Positions 1 to 6,122 of a stretch of 6,122 bases of DNA are shown here, piece by piece. The stretch's first letter is position 1. Each line of letters begins with the position of its first letter. Under the pieces are notes generated by a model. It was not told where the DNA came from. It saw only the letters and a list, made by a program, of their open reading frames with translations, and ran no database searches. The translations under genes and the position numbers were made by a program. The stretch is taken from NCBI GenBank assembly GCA_016870695.1, contig VGAV01000156.1, positions 1 through 6,122 on the forward strand, in the 5' to 3' direction. Source of the stretch: Actinomycetota bacterium. GTDB taxonomy: Bacteria; Actinomycetota; Actinomycetes; Actinomycetales; Microbacteriaceae.

Positions 1-215
1 TCGGTGCGGCCGGTCACGCGCACGTCGACCTGCTTCGGCGTGGCCGCCGTGACGACTCCCTCGAGCCACACGCCGTGCCCGTCGCCGAGGGTGACCGTCT
101 CGTCGACGCGGACGCGCCGGACCGCGGCGGCGTGGTGCGCCTCCGCGCCCGTGAGGGCGATGCCGTCGCCCGGGCGCGCCACGGCGGCGTCGTCGGTGAC
201 GAAGTGCAGTGCCAC
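1..215 (-). CDS. rsmE: 16S rRNA (uracil-1498-N3)-methyltransferase RsmE, N-terminal part only
   Basis: RsmE methylates N3 of U1498 in 16S rRNA, in the decoding region of the 30S subunit, using S-adenosylmethionine. Only 71 codons plus two bases are present, because the gene runs off the low-coordinate edge. What is visible is the N-terminal PUA-like RNA-binding domain: it opens VALHFVTDDA (GTG start, read as Met), followed by the family-typical GAEAHHAAAVRRVRV at residues 23-37 and a GDGHGVWLEG strand pair at 44-53. The catalytic SPOUT-type domain is outside the window, so the assignment rests on the N-terminus and the position directly after dnaJ, a usual place for rsmE in actinobacteria. 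The GTG was chosen because it lies 2 nt after the dnaJ stop (TGAGCGTG). There is no clear Shine-Dalgarno, so translation is probably coupled to dnaJ. The gene appears intact as far as seen. Confidence 0.85.
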   Translation of the reverse strand, partial: MALHFVTDDAAVARPGDGIALTGAEAHHAAAVRRVRVDETVTLGDGHGVWLEGVVTAATPKQVDVRVTGRT

Positions 216-217
216 GC

Positions 218-1339
218 TCAGTGCCGGAAGCGGTCGCGGAACTTCGAGAACATGCCCTGCTGGTGCTCGGCCAGGCGCGGCCTCGGGGCCTTGGTGCGCT
301 TGGCGAACTCCTCAATGAGGGCGCGCTCCTTGTGGTCGAGACGCGTGGGCGTCACGACGTGCACGCCGACCTTGAGGTCGCCGCGCTGGGAGCCGCGCAG
401 CGGGGTGATGCCGCGTCCCTTGATGGTCAGGACGTCGCCGGACTGCACGCCGGCGCGCACCTCCAGGTCGACGGAGCCGTCCAGCGACTCGATCGACGTG
501 GTCGTGCCGAGGATCGCGTCGGGCATCGAGACCTCGAGCGTGGCGACCAGGTCGTCGCCCTCGCGGCTGAAGGCGTCGTGGGCGGCCACGGTGATCTCGA
601 TGTAGAGGTCGCCATTCGGGCCGCCGGCGGGGCCGACCTCGCCGGAGCCCGGGAGCTGAAGGCGCAGGCCCGACTCGACGCCGGCGGGGATGTCGACCGA
701 CACCGTGCGGCGGGCGCGGACCCGGCCCTGCCCCTGGCACGTGCCGCAGGGGTAAGGGATCGTCGTGCCGTGACCGTGGCACACGGTGCAGGGCTGGCTG
801 GTGACGACGTTGCCGAGCAGGCTCCGCACGGTGCGCTGCACGTGGCCGCTGCCGTGGCAGATGTCGCAGGTGACCTCGCTGGTGCCGGGCTGGGTGCACG
901 AGCCCTGGCAGGTCTCGCACAGCACGGCCGTGTCGACCTCGAGGTCGCGGTGGACGCCGAACACGACGTCGCCGAGGTCGAGGGTGACGCGCACGAGCGC
1001 GTCCTGGCCGCGCTCCCGACGCGACCGGGGACGCGCGCCGCGCCCGCCGCCGCCCTGGGCGCCGCCGAAGAACGTCTCGAAGATGTCGCTGAAGCCGCCG
1101 AACCCGGCCGCTCCCCCACCGCCGAACGGGCTCTGATCGCCGCCCATGTCGTAGCGGCGGCGCTGGTCGGGGTCGCTCAGCACGTCGTAGGCGTGGGTGA
1201 CGAGCTTGAAGCGCTCGGACGCGTCCTCGCCGGGGTTCACGTCGGGGTGCAGCTCGCGCGCCAGACGGCGGTACGCGCGCTTGATGTCGTCGGGGCTGGC
1301 GTCGCGCGCGACGCCGAGGACCTCGTAATGGTCAGCCAC
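218..1339 (-). CDS. dnaJ: Chaperone protein DnaJ (DnaJ2 class, type I J-protein)
   Basis: This cytosolic Hsp40 co-chaperone binds unfolded proteins and stimulates the DnaK ATPase. The 373 residues show the full type I order. The J domain (about 1-66) has HPD at 31-33. A Gly/Phe-rich linker spans about 66-100. A zinc-binding domain has four cysteine motifs: CETCQGSC 141-148, CDICHGSG 158-165, CTVCHGHG 184-191 and CGTCQGQG 198-205. The C-terminal substrate-binding and dimerisation region follows from about 210. In the first motif the usual final Gly is Cys148; the eight zinc ligands remain. The start is GTG at 1339-1337, with AGGAAGG 5 nt upstream. The gene follows hrcA after 53 nt with no visible terminator, and rsmE follows 2 nt downstream. 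No dnaK or grpE is present. The MADHYEVLGV opening and hrcA linkage fit the second actinobacterial paralogue (DnaJ2), not the one in the dnaK operon. HrcA acting at the upstream CIRCE is the probable regulator. Confidence 0.97.
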   Translation of the reverse strand: MADHYEVLGVARDASPDDIKRAYRRLARELHPDVNPGEDASERFKLVTHAYDVLSDPDQRRRYDMGGDQSPFGGGGAAGFGGFSDIFETFFGGAQGGGGRGARPRSRRERGQDALVRVTLDLGDVVFGVHRDLEVDTAVLCETCQGSCTQPGTSEVTCDICHGSGHVQRTVRSLLGNVVTSQPCTVCHGHGTTIPYPCGTCQGQGRVRARRTVSVDIPAGVESGLRLQLPGSGEVGPAGGPNGDLYIEITVAAHDAFSREGDDLVATLEVSMPDAILGTTTSIESLDGSVDLEVRAGVQSGDVLTIKGRGITPLRGSQRGDLKVGVHVVTPTRLDHKERALIEEFAKRTKAPRPRLAEHQQGMFSKFRDRFRH

Positions 1340-1392
1340 AGTCGCCTTCCTGTTCCGCGGATGCGGGATGTCGTCGTCGGTCGGGGTGCTCG

Positions 1393-2433
1393 TCAGCGCG
1401 CGCTGTCGTCGTCTTCGAGCAACCGGGTGAGATAGTGCGCGACGGCGCGGACCGCCGCGAGGTTGGAGGAGTAGTCCATCCGGGTCGGCCCGAGCAGGCC
1501 CACCCGCGCGCCGCCCGCGGCGCCGTCGTAGCGGCTGGCGAGGACGGACGCCTCCACGAGGCCGAAGGGCTCGTTCTCGCGGCCGATGCTGGCCGAGAGG
1601 CCCTGGTCGTCCGCGACCATCTCGCTCATGAGGCGCAGCAGCGTCACCTGCTCCTCGATGGCCTCCAGCAGCGGGTAGATGCTGCCGCGGAAGTCCTGCT
1701 CGCGCTTGGCGAGGGTGGCCGCACCGGCCAGGACGAGCCGGTCCTGCCGGAAGCCCTCGAGCTCCTCGGCGACGACCCGGAGCACGGCGTCGACGATCTG
1801 GTCGAGCGGCATGCCCGCCCGGGTCGGCTCGGCGAGGTGTGCGGCGACCCGCTGTACGGCCGTTCCCACGCTGTGTCCGACGAGCAGGGCGCCGATGCGC
1901 GACCGCAGCTGGATGACGTCGTGCTCGTCGGGCTCGTGCCCCACGAGCGCGATGCGCTGCGAGACGCGGCCGGTGTCGGTGACGATGATGACGAGCACCC
2001 GCGGTCCGCCCAGGGCGACGAGCTCCACGTGGCTGACGTTGGCGCGGGCGAAGGAGGGGTACTGCACGATCGCGACCTGGCCGGTCAGCTGCGTGAGCGC
2101 CCGGACCGTCCGCGCGAGCAGGTCGTCGAGGTCGCCGGCGCCGTCGAGGAACGACGTGATGGCGCTGCGCTGCGCGCCCGAGAGCGGGCGGAGCTCGGCG
2201 AGGTGGTCGACGAACACCCGGTAGCCCTTGTCCGTCGGCACGCGTCCCGACGAGGTGTGCGGGGCGGCGATGAGCTCCTCGTCCTCGAGGAGAGCCATGT
2301 CGTTGCGGATGGTGGCCGCCGAGACGCCGAACGCATGGCGTTCGACGATCGCCTTGCTGCCCACCGGCTCGCGCGTGTCGACGTAGTCCTGCACGATCGC
2401 ACGGAGCACCTGCAGGCCGCGTTCAGATACCAC
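1393..2433 (-). CDS. hrcA: Heat-inducible transcription repressor HrcA
   Basis: HrcA is a dimeric repressor that binds CIRCE operators of chaperone genes, and in the studied systems it loses activity when proteins misfold. The 346 residues match the usual family length of about 340. A winged helix-turn-helix occupies about residues 1-76: the recognition segment VSAATIRNDMALLEDE is at 37-52 and the conserved SSGRVPTDKGYRVFVD wing is at 61-76. The effector and dimerisation region follows, and the family-conserved LGPTRMDYS is near the C-terminus (314-322). The start is GTG at 2433-2431. It was chosen because AGGAAGGAG (2448-2440) ends 6 nt before it and the HTH begins directly after. The gene has its own CIRCE element and probable promoter upstream, which implies autorepression. 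The dnaJ gene follows after 53 nt without a visible terminator, so hrcA and dnaJ probably share a transcript. No key segment is missing. Confidence 0.97.
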   Translation of the reverse strand: MVSERGLQVLRAIVQDYVDTREPVGSKAIVERHAFGVSAATIRNDMALLEDEELIAAPHTSSGRVPTDKGYRVFVDHLAELRPLSGAQRSAITSFLDGAGDLDDLLARTVRALTQLTGQVAIVQYPSFARANVSHVELVALGGPRVLVIIVTDTGRVSQRIALVGHEPDEHDVIQLRSRIGALLVGHSVGTAVQRVAAHLAEPTRAGMPLDQIVDAVLRVVAEELEGFRQDRLVLAGAATLAKREQDFRGSIYPLLEAIEEQVTLLRLMSEMVADDQGLSASIGRENEPFGLVEASVLASRYDGAAGGARVGLLGPTRMDYSSNLAAVRAVAHYLTRLLEDDDSAR

Positions 2434-2439
2434 GCTCCG

Positions 2440-2448
2440 CTCCTTCCT
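2440..2448 (-). promoter_or_regulatory. Strong Shine-Dalgarno of hrcA, abutting CIRCE
   Basis: The minus-strand sequence AGGAAGGAG lies 6 nt before the hrcA GTG start and one base after the CIRCE right arm. It is the clearest ribosome binding site in the window and fixes the non-ATG start. If CIRCE folds as a hairpin in the mRNA, the stem would stand directly next to this site. Confidence 0.85.
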
Positions 2449-2449
2449 G

Positions 2450-2476
2450 CTGGCACTCCGCTGACGGGAGTGCCAA
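2450..2476 (-). promoter_or_regulatory. CIRCE operator (HrcA binding site)
   Basis: Read on the minus strand this is TTGGCACTC, nine bases, then GAGTGCCAG. Eight of nine arm positions are perfectly inverted, and the outermost pair would be a U-G wobble in RNA. The 9-9-9 architecture and the GCACTC/GAGTGC cores match the established CIRCE operator (TTAGCACTC-N9-GAGTGCTAA); a CTGGCACTC-type arm is usual in actinobacteria. It lies between a probable -10 box and the hrcA ribosome binding site. Bound HrcA would therefore block transcription initiation for hrcA, dnaJ and probably rsmE. Confidence 0.95.
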
Positions 2477-2481
2477 TTCTA
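2476..2481 (-). promoter_or_regulatory. Probable -10 box of the hrcA promoter
   Basis: TAGAAT on the minus strand sits at the upstream edge of CIRCE and shares one base with it. It matches TANNNT and lies in a locally AT-richer patch (about 2473-2485) in otherwise very GC-rich DNA. A start site about 7 nt downstream would fall within the left CIRCE arm, the normal geometry for HrcA-controlled promoters. No convincing -35 is seen: the hexamer at a 17-nt spacing is GGCACC. The call rests on the -10 and its position. Confidence 0.45.
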
Positions 2482-2568
2482 ATCGATGCCCCCGCTCCGG
2501 TGCCTCGGACGCGCGCAGACGCGGCGACGTGTCCGATTCCGCGCGCCGGACGTGGGAGAGCGACCGGC

Positions 2569-3786
2569 TCAGACCGTCAGCGCGCGGACGACGGCATCGG
2601 CCAGCAGGCGGCCGCGCCGGGTGAGCACGATCCGCCCCCGCACGGCGTCGCCGCCCTCGATGAGCCCGTCCGCGATGAGGGCGGCGACGGCGCGGCGGCC
2701 CTCCCCCTGCACCTCCGAGACGGCGAGACCCTCGCGGATGCGGCTGCGCAGCAGCACCGACTCCAGGCGCCGGGCCTCCTCGTCGGGCCGCTCGCGCGCG
2801 GCGGCCGGCGATTCCCCCGCCGCGAGCCGCTGGGCGTAGGCGGCGGGGTGCTTCACGTTCCACCAGCGCAGACCGCCGACGTGGCTGTGCGCGCCGGGAC
2901 CGAAGCCCCACCAGTCCGTCCCGCGCCAGTAGGCGAGGTTGTGGCGCGAGCGGTGACCGACTCCGCGCGACCAGTTCGAGACCTCGTACCAGTCGTACCC
3001 GGCCGCGGCGAGCAGGTCGTCGGCCAGCTCGTACATGTCGGCCTGGAGGTCGTCGTCCGGCATCGGCACGAGCCCCGAGCGGATCTGGCGGGCCAATTTG
3101 GTGCCGTCCTCGATGATGAGGGCGTAGGCGGAGATGTGATCGGGCTGCAGCGCCACCGCCGTCTCCAGCGAGGCGCGCCAGTCCTCCAGCGACTCCCCCG
3201 GTGCGCCGTAGATGAGGTCGAGCGACACGTCGAGCCCGGCGCCGCGCGCGGCGGCCACCGCGGTCGCGACGTTGGCGGGGTCGTGGGTGCGGTCGAGCAC
3301 CGCCAGGACGTGCGGACGGGCGGACTGCATCCCGATTGACACGCGCGTCACCCCGGCGGCGGCCAGTGTGGCGGCCACCGCGTCGTCCAGCGTGTCGGGG
3401 TTCGCCTCCACGGTGACCTCGGCCCCCTCGACGATGCCGAACTCCGCCCGCACCGCGTCCAGCATGCGCGCGAGGTCGCCCGGGGGCAGGAGCGTGGGCG
3501 TGCCGCCCCCGAAGAAGACGGTGGATGCCATGCGTCTCGGGCCCGCGGCATCCATCACCCGTCCCGCGAGGCGCACCTCGTGCGCGAGCGTGTCGGCGAA
3601 CTCGTCCTGACGGGCGCCGCGGAGCTCTCCGGAGGTGTAGGTGTTGAAGTCGCAGTAGCCGCAGCGGACGCGGCAGAACGGCACGTGCAGGTAGACGCCG
3701 AAGTCCGTCGCGGGGTCGGCCGTGACGTCGGCCGGCAGCAGGCCGTCGGCCGGGGCCGGGTCGCCGAGCGGGAGGGGTCCGCCCAT
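2569..3786 (-). CDS. hemW: Radical SAM heme chaperone HemW (formerly annotated HemN-like)
   Basis: HemW is a radical-SAM-fold protein that binds heme and passes it to target proteins. It was long annotated as oxygen-independent coproporphyrinogen III oxidase, but characterised HemW proteins lack that activity. The 405 residues contain the 4Fe-4S motif CxxxCxxC (Cys38, Cys42, Cys45, in HVPFCRVRCGYCDFN). Further motifs are FFGGGTPTLL at 91-100, EANPDT at 128-132, RVSIGMQS at 148-155, and the HemW-type HNLAYW at 282-287, which is implicated in heme binding. A HemW C-terminal domain follows, ending near ...RALTV. The ATG at 3786-3784 was chosen because it overlaps the preceding stop by one base (TGATG). 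An in-frame ATG at 3939 would add 51 arginine- and proline-rich residues lying wholly inside the upstream gene. There is no Shine-Dalgarno, so translational coupling to the DUF1990 gene is likely. The lepA-hemW-hrcA order is widely conserved. Confidence 0.94.
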   Translation of the reverse strand: MGGPLPLGDPAPADGLLPADVTADPATDFGVYLHVPFCRVRCGYCDFNTYTSGELRGARQDEFADTLAHEVRLAGRVMDAAGPRRMASTVFFGGGTPTLLPPGDLARMLDAVRAEFGIVEGAEVTVEANPDTLDDAVAATLAAAGVTRVSIGMQSARPHVLAVLDRTHDPANVATAVAAARGAGLDVSLDLIYGAPGESLEDWRASLETAVALQPDHISAYALIIEDGTKLARQIRSGLVPMPDDDLQADMYELADDLLAAAGYDWYEVSNWSRGVGHRSRHNLAYWRGTDWWGFGPGAHSHVGGLRWWNVKHPAAYAQRLAAGESPAAARERPDEEARRLESVLLRSRIREGLAVSEVQGEGRRAVAALIADGLIEGGDAVRGRIVLTRRGRLLADAVVRALTV

Positions 3787-4430
3787 CAGGACGCGTACAG
3801 CGGCGAGATGGCCCGCAGGTAGCGCGTGAACAGCGCGCGGCGGCGGCGGCGCACCCGGCTCTTGAACAGGCGGTAGGTGGGGGCCGTGGGGCGGTCGAAC
3901 GCGCGGACGATGAACCAGACCTCGTCGTTGTCGCGCCACTCCAGGACGAACAGCTCCTCACCGCTGACGAGCGAGTGCCCGACCGTGCCGAGGATGTACC
4001 CGACGCGGCGGGGCTCCTCGATCACCGAGATGACCCGCAGCTCGGCGTCGGCCCGGTGGCCGTCGACCCGGCCGTGCAGGCGGACGCCCGCGCCGGTGCT
4101 CACGAACGGCGTGCCGTCCGCGTCGAAGCGCTGGTCGGCCTCGAGGCGGCTGGGAGCGACGGGTGCGCCCTCTGCGTCGAACGCGACGCCGCTGTAGCCG
4201 GGGCCGCCCGCCGGACGCACGTCGCTGATGCGGAGGTCGCCGCCGCGGAGCGGACCCCAGGCGAGCAGCTGCTCGCCGGCGGCGGTGAAGCGCTCCTCGC
4301 CGCTGCCGATCCGCCAGGCGTCCTCGGCGGGGAGGGATTTCTCGGGCGGGTACTGCATGAGGTCGTGCGCCTGGGTGGCGCCGACCGCCGCGTAGTCGAC
4401 GGTGTCGTCGGTGAAGCTCTGCCGGCGCAT
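3786..4430 (-). CDS. DUF1990 family protein
   Basis: The 214-residue protein has no established biochemical role that I can name. The DUF1990 assignment rests on the C-terminal half: VGYILGTVGHSLVSGEE (143-159), then FVLEWRDNDEVWFIVRAFDRP (161-181), where a Gly-Glu-Glu turn leads into paired hydrophobic strands. A basic tail follows (RVRRRRRALFTRYLRAI, 192-208). The N-terminal part has mixed polarity, with a YPPEK element near 27-31. There are no transmembrane segments, signal peptide or cysteines, so a soluble cytosolic protein is likely. The ATG at 4430-4428 has only a weak GGA upstream. The gene starts 53 nt after lepA, and its stop shares one base with the hemW start (TGATG), which suggests co-translation with HemW. 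A link to heme or tetrapyrrole handling or to the ribosome would be guesswork from position alone. Confidence 0.85.
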   Translation of the reverse strand: MRRQSFTDDTVDYAAVGATQAHDLMQYPPEKSLPAEDAWRIGSGEERFTAAGEQLLAWGPLRGGDLRISDVRPAGGPGYSGVAFDAEGAPVAPSRLEADQRFDADGTPFVSTGAGVRLHGRVDGHRADAELRVISVIEEPRRVGYILGTVGHSLVSGEELFVLEWRDNDEVWFIVRAFDRPTAPTYRLFKSRVRRRRRALFTRYLRAISPLYAS

Positions 4431-4483
4431 GGTTCCAGGGTACGTGTCGGGGCTGGGGAGAGGGTGGAGGGGCGGAGCGGGGG
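4431..4483 (-). other. C-rich, G-poor lepA-DUF1990 spacer
   Basis: On the transcribed (minus) strand, the 46 nt from 4483 to 4438 hold 31 C, 5 G, 5 T and 5 A. This is strongly skewed compared with the flanking genes, which use G and C about equally. The tract contains many YC dinucleotides and no stem-loop. It could be an unstructured Rho-loading (rut-like) segment or simply a spacer. I see no promoter motif and no intrinsic terminator. Confidence 0.35.
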
Positions 4484-6122
4484 CTACTTCTTGCCCTCGA
4501 CGTCGCCGGAGAGCGCGGCGATGAACGCCTCCTGCGGCACCTCGACGCGGCCGACCATCTTCATGCGCTTCTTGCCCTCCTTCTGCTTCTCGAGGAGCTT
4601 GCGCTTGCGGGTGATGTCACCGCCGTAGCACTTGGCGAGGACGTCCTTGCGGATGGCGCGGATGTTCTCGCGCGCGATGATCCGCGCGCCGATGGCGGCC
4701 TGGATCGGCACCTCGAACTGCTGGCGCGGGATGAGCTTGCGCAGCCGCTCGGTCATCATCGTGCCGTAGCTGTACGCCTTCTCTCGGTGGACGATGGAGC
4801 TGAAGGCATCCACCTTCTCGCCCTGCAGGAGGATGTCGACCTTGACGAGGTCCGCGGTCTGCGAGCCGGCGGGCTCGTAGTCGAGGCTCGCGTAGCCCTG
4901 GGTGCGGCTCTTGAGGTGGTCGAAGAAGTCGAACACGATCTCGCCGAGGGGCATGTGGTAGCGCAGCTCGACGCGGTCCTCGCTGAGGTACTCCATGCCG
5001 AGGAGCGTGCCGCGGCGGGACTGGCACAGCTCCATGACGGTGCCGACGTAGTCCTTAGGGAGCAGGATGCCGACCTTGACGATCGGCTCCGACACCTCGG
5101 CGACGCGGCCGTCGGGGTACTCGCTGGGGTTCGTGACCGAGACGACGTCGCCGGTGTCGGTGGCGACCTCGTACGTCACCGACGGCGCGGTGGTGATGAG
5201 GTCGAGGCCGAACTCGCGGGAGAGGCGCTCGGTGATGATCTCCAGGTGCAGCAGCCCCAGGAAGCCGCAGCGGAAGCCGAAGCCGAGCGCGACGGAGGTC
5301 TCGGGCTCGTACTGCAGCGACGCGTCCGACAGCTTCAGCTTGTCGAGGGCCTCGCGCAGCTCCGCGTAGTCGCTGCCGTCGATGGGGTAGATGCCCGAGA
5401 AGACCATGGGCTTCGGGTCCGTGTACCCGGCGAGGGCCTCGGTGGCGGGCTTGCGCTGGTTGGTGATCGTGTCGCCGACCTTCGACTGGCGCACGTCCTT
5501 CACGCCCGTGATGAGGTAGCCGACCTCGCCGACGCCGAGCCCCCGGGTGGGGATCGGCTCGGGGCTCGAGACGCCGATCTCCAGCAGCTCGTGCGTCGCG
5601 GTGGTCGACATCATCTGGATGCGCTCGCGCGGCGACAGGGCGCCGTCGACCATGCGGACGTAAGTGACGACGCCGCGGTAGGCGTCGTAGACGGAGTCGA
5701 AGATCATCGCGCGGGCGGGGGCGTCGGCCTGGCCGACCGGGGCGGGGATCTTCTCGACGATGAGGTCGAGCAGCTCCTCGACGCCCATGCCCGTCTTGCC
5801 GCTGACGCGGAGGACGTCGTCCGGGTCGCCGCCGATGAGGCCGGCGAGCTCGGCCGCGTACTTCTCGGGGTCGGCCGCGGGCAGGTCGATCTTGTTGAGG
5901 ACCGGGATGATCGTCAGATCGTTCTCGAGCGCGAGGTAGAGGTTGGCGAGGGTCTGCGCCTCGATGCCCTGCGCGGCGTCGACGAGGAGGATCGCCCCCT
6001 CGCACGCGGCGAGCGAGCGGCTGACCTCGTACGTGAAGTCGACGTGCCCGGGGGTGTCGATCATGTTCAGCGCGAAGGTGCCGTCGCTCGTGGCCCACGG
6101 CATCCGGACGGCCTGCGACTTG
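4484..6122 (-). CDS. lepA: Translation elongation factor 4 (LepA), 5' end missing
   Basis: LepA/EF4 is a translational GTPase that acts on stalled or stressed ribosomes and is reported to back-translocate them and to aid initiation or assembly. The reading frame is open to the window edge (codons KSQAVR precede the first in-window Met at 6103), so this is a truncation. About 70 N-terminal residues, including the P-loop and most of switch I, are missing from a family length near 600. Numbering from that Met, the G3 motif DTPGH is at 16-20, G4 NKID at 70-73 and G5 SGKTG at 101-105. Further on come [17 protein letters not shown] (EF-G-like domain III/V region) and the LepA-specific C-terminal domain with [20 protein letters not shown]. 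The C-terminus (EGKK, TAG stop) is intact. Close wording to E. coli LepA throughout makes the assignment secure. The gene heads the lepA-DUF1990-hemW segment. Confidence 0.98.
   Translation of the reverse strand, partial: KSQAVRMPWATSDGTFALNMIDTPGHVDFTYEVSRSLAACEGAILLVDAAQGIEAQTLANLYLALENDLTIIPVLNKIDLPAADPEKYAAELAGLIGGDPDDVLRVSGKTGMGVEELLDLIVEKIPAPVGQADAPARAMIFDSVYDAYRGVVTYVRMVDGALSPRERIQMMSTTATHELLEIGVSSPEPIPTRGLGVGEVGYLITGVKDVRQSKVGDTITNQRKPATEALAGYTDPKPMVFSGIYPIDGSDYAELREALDKLKLSDASLQYEPETSVALGFGFRCGFLGLLHLEIITERLSREFGLDLITTAPSVTYEVATDTGDVVSVTNPSEYPDGRVAEVSEPIVKVGILLPKDYVGTVMELCQSRRGTLLGMEYLSEDRVELRYHMPLGEIVFDFFDHLKSRTQGYASLDYEPAGSQTADLVKVDILLQGEKVDAFSSIVHREKAYSYGTMMTERLRKLIPRQQFEVPIQAAIGARIIARENIRAIRKDVLAKCYGGDITRKRKLLEKQKEGKKRMKMVGRVEVPQEAFIAALSGDVEGKK

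Larger units (their letters stand above)
2434..2568 (-). other. hemW-hrcA intergenic regulatory region
   Basis: This 135-nt gap is the longest in the window. Its hrcA-proximal third holds the -10 box, CIRCE and Shine-Dalgarno described separately. The hemW-proximal part (about 2490-2568) is GC-rich. It contains only weak inverted repeats, such as GTCCG/CGGAC with an 11-nt loop, and no U-tract, so I call no intrinsic terminator. I see no HAIR (HspR) motif and no small ORF with a credible start. Confidence 0.6.

Noticed and set aside
218..1119. Minus-strand alternative frames of 202 and 230 codons inside dnaJ.
   Set aside because: They overlap dnaJ fully in other frames and are Arg/Ala-rich shadows without recognisable motifs, whereas dnaJ shows HPD and four zinc motifs.
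1340..1392. A second CIRCE or separate promoter between hrcA and dnaJ.
   Set aside because: The 53-nt gap has no GCACTC/GAGTGC arms and no -10-like hexamer; only the dnaJ Shine-Dalgarno (AGGAAGG) is evident.
2490..2568. Possible intrinsic terminator after hemW.
   Set aside because: Only short weak stems with long loops are visible and there is no U-tract. Readthrough from hemW into hrcA cannot be excluded.
1435..3339. A 634-codon plus-strand open frame spanning hrcA, the CIRCE gap and most of hemW; similarly a 408-codon frame at 209-1435.
   Set aside because: Both lie antisense to confidently identified genes. Their predicted proteins are rich in Ala, Arg, Gly, Val and Asp with no domain I recognise, as expected for the complement of GC-biased codons. 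The first runs straight through the CIRCE operator.
3787..3939. Upstream in-frame ATG at 3939 giving a longer 456-residue HemW.
   Set aside because: The extra 51 residues are low-complexity Arg/Pro/His text inside the DUF1990 reading frame. The ATG at 3786 forms a TGATG junction and gives a normal family length.
4617..6098. Minus-strand alternative frames of 136 and 347 codons inside lepA.
   Set aside because: They are frame-shifted Arg/His/Pro-rich shadows of lepA. The lepA frame matches EF4 from the window edge to its stop with no break.

Overview
The window is very GC-rich (roughly 70% by eye, with a strong third-position G/C bias) and every supported gene lies on the minus strand. Transcription therefore runs from high to low coordinates. 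Gene content, gene order and protein wording (HrcA with a CTGGCACTC-type CIRCE operator, a second-type DnaJ beginning MADHYEVLGV, a DUF1990 protein beside hemW) point to an actinobacterium, most likely Microbacteriaceae and perhaps Microbacterium or a close relative. The genus call is inference from memory of family sequences, not a search.

Layout in transcription order: (1) lepA/EF4, 5' end cut off by the window edge (6122 to 4484); (2) a C-rich, G-poor 53-nt gap; (3) a DUF1990-family gene (4430 to 3786); (4) hemW, a radical-SAM heme chaperone, whose ATG shares one base with the DUF1990 stop (3786 to 2569); (5) a 135-nt regulatory gap with a probable -10 box, a near-perfect CIRCE element and a strong Shine-Dalgarno; (6) hrcA, the heat-shock repressor (2433 to 1393); (7) dnaJ of the DnaJ2 class (1339 to 218); (8) the first 71 codons of rsmE, a 16S rRNA m3U1498 methyltransferase (215 to 1, cut by the window edge).

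This is the conserved bacterial lepA-hemW-hrcA-dnaJ neighbourhood. HrcA should bind the CIRCE site directly upstream of its own gene and so control hrcA, dnaJ and probably rsmE as one heat-shock unit. The lepA-DUF1990-hemW segment is probably a separate upstream unit. The common theme is protein and ribosome quality: EF4 acts on stalled ribosomes, DnaJ on unfolded proteins, RsmE on the 30S decoding region, and HemW on heme delivery.

I found no mobile elements, CRISPR, tRNA/rRNA genes or sign of recent transfer, and no gene-free stretch longer than 135 nt. I see no evidence of an undescribed system. The least understood element is the DUF1990 gene coupled to hemW. The long plus-strand open frames are antisense shadows of the real genes.
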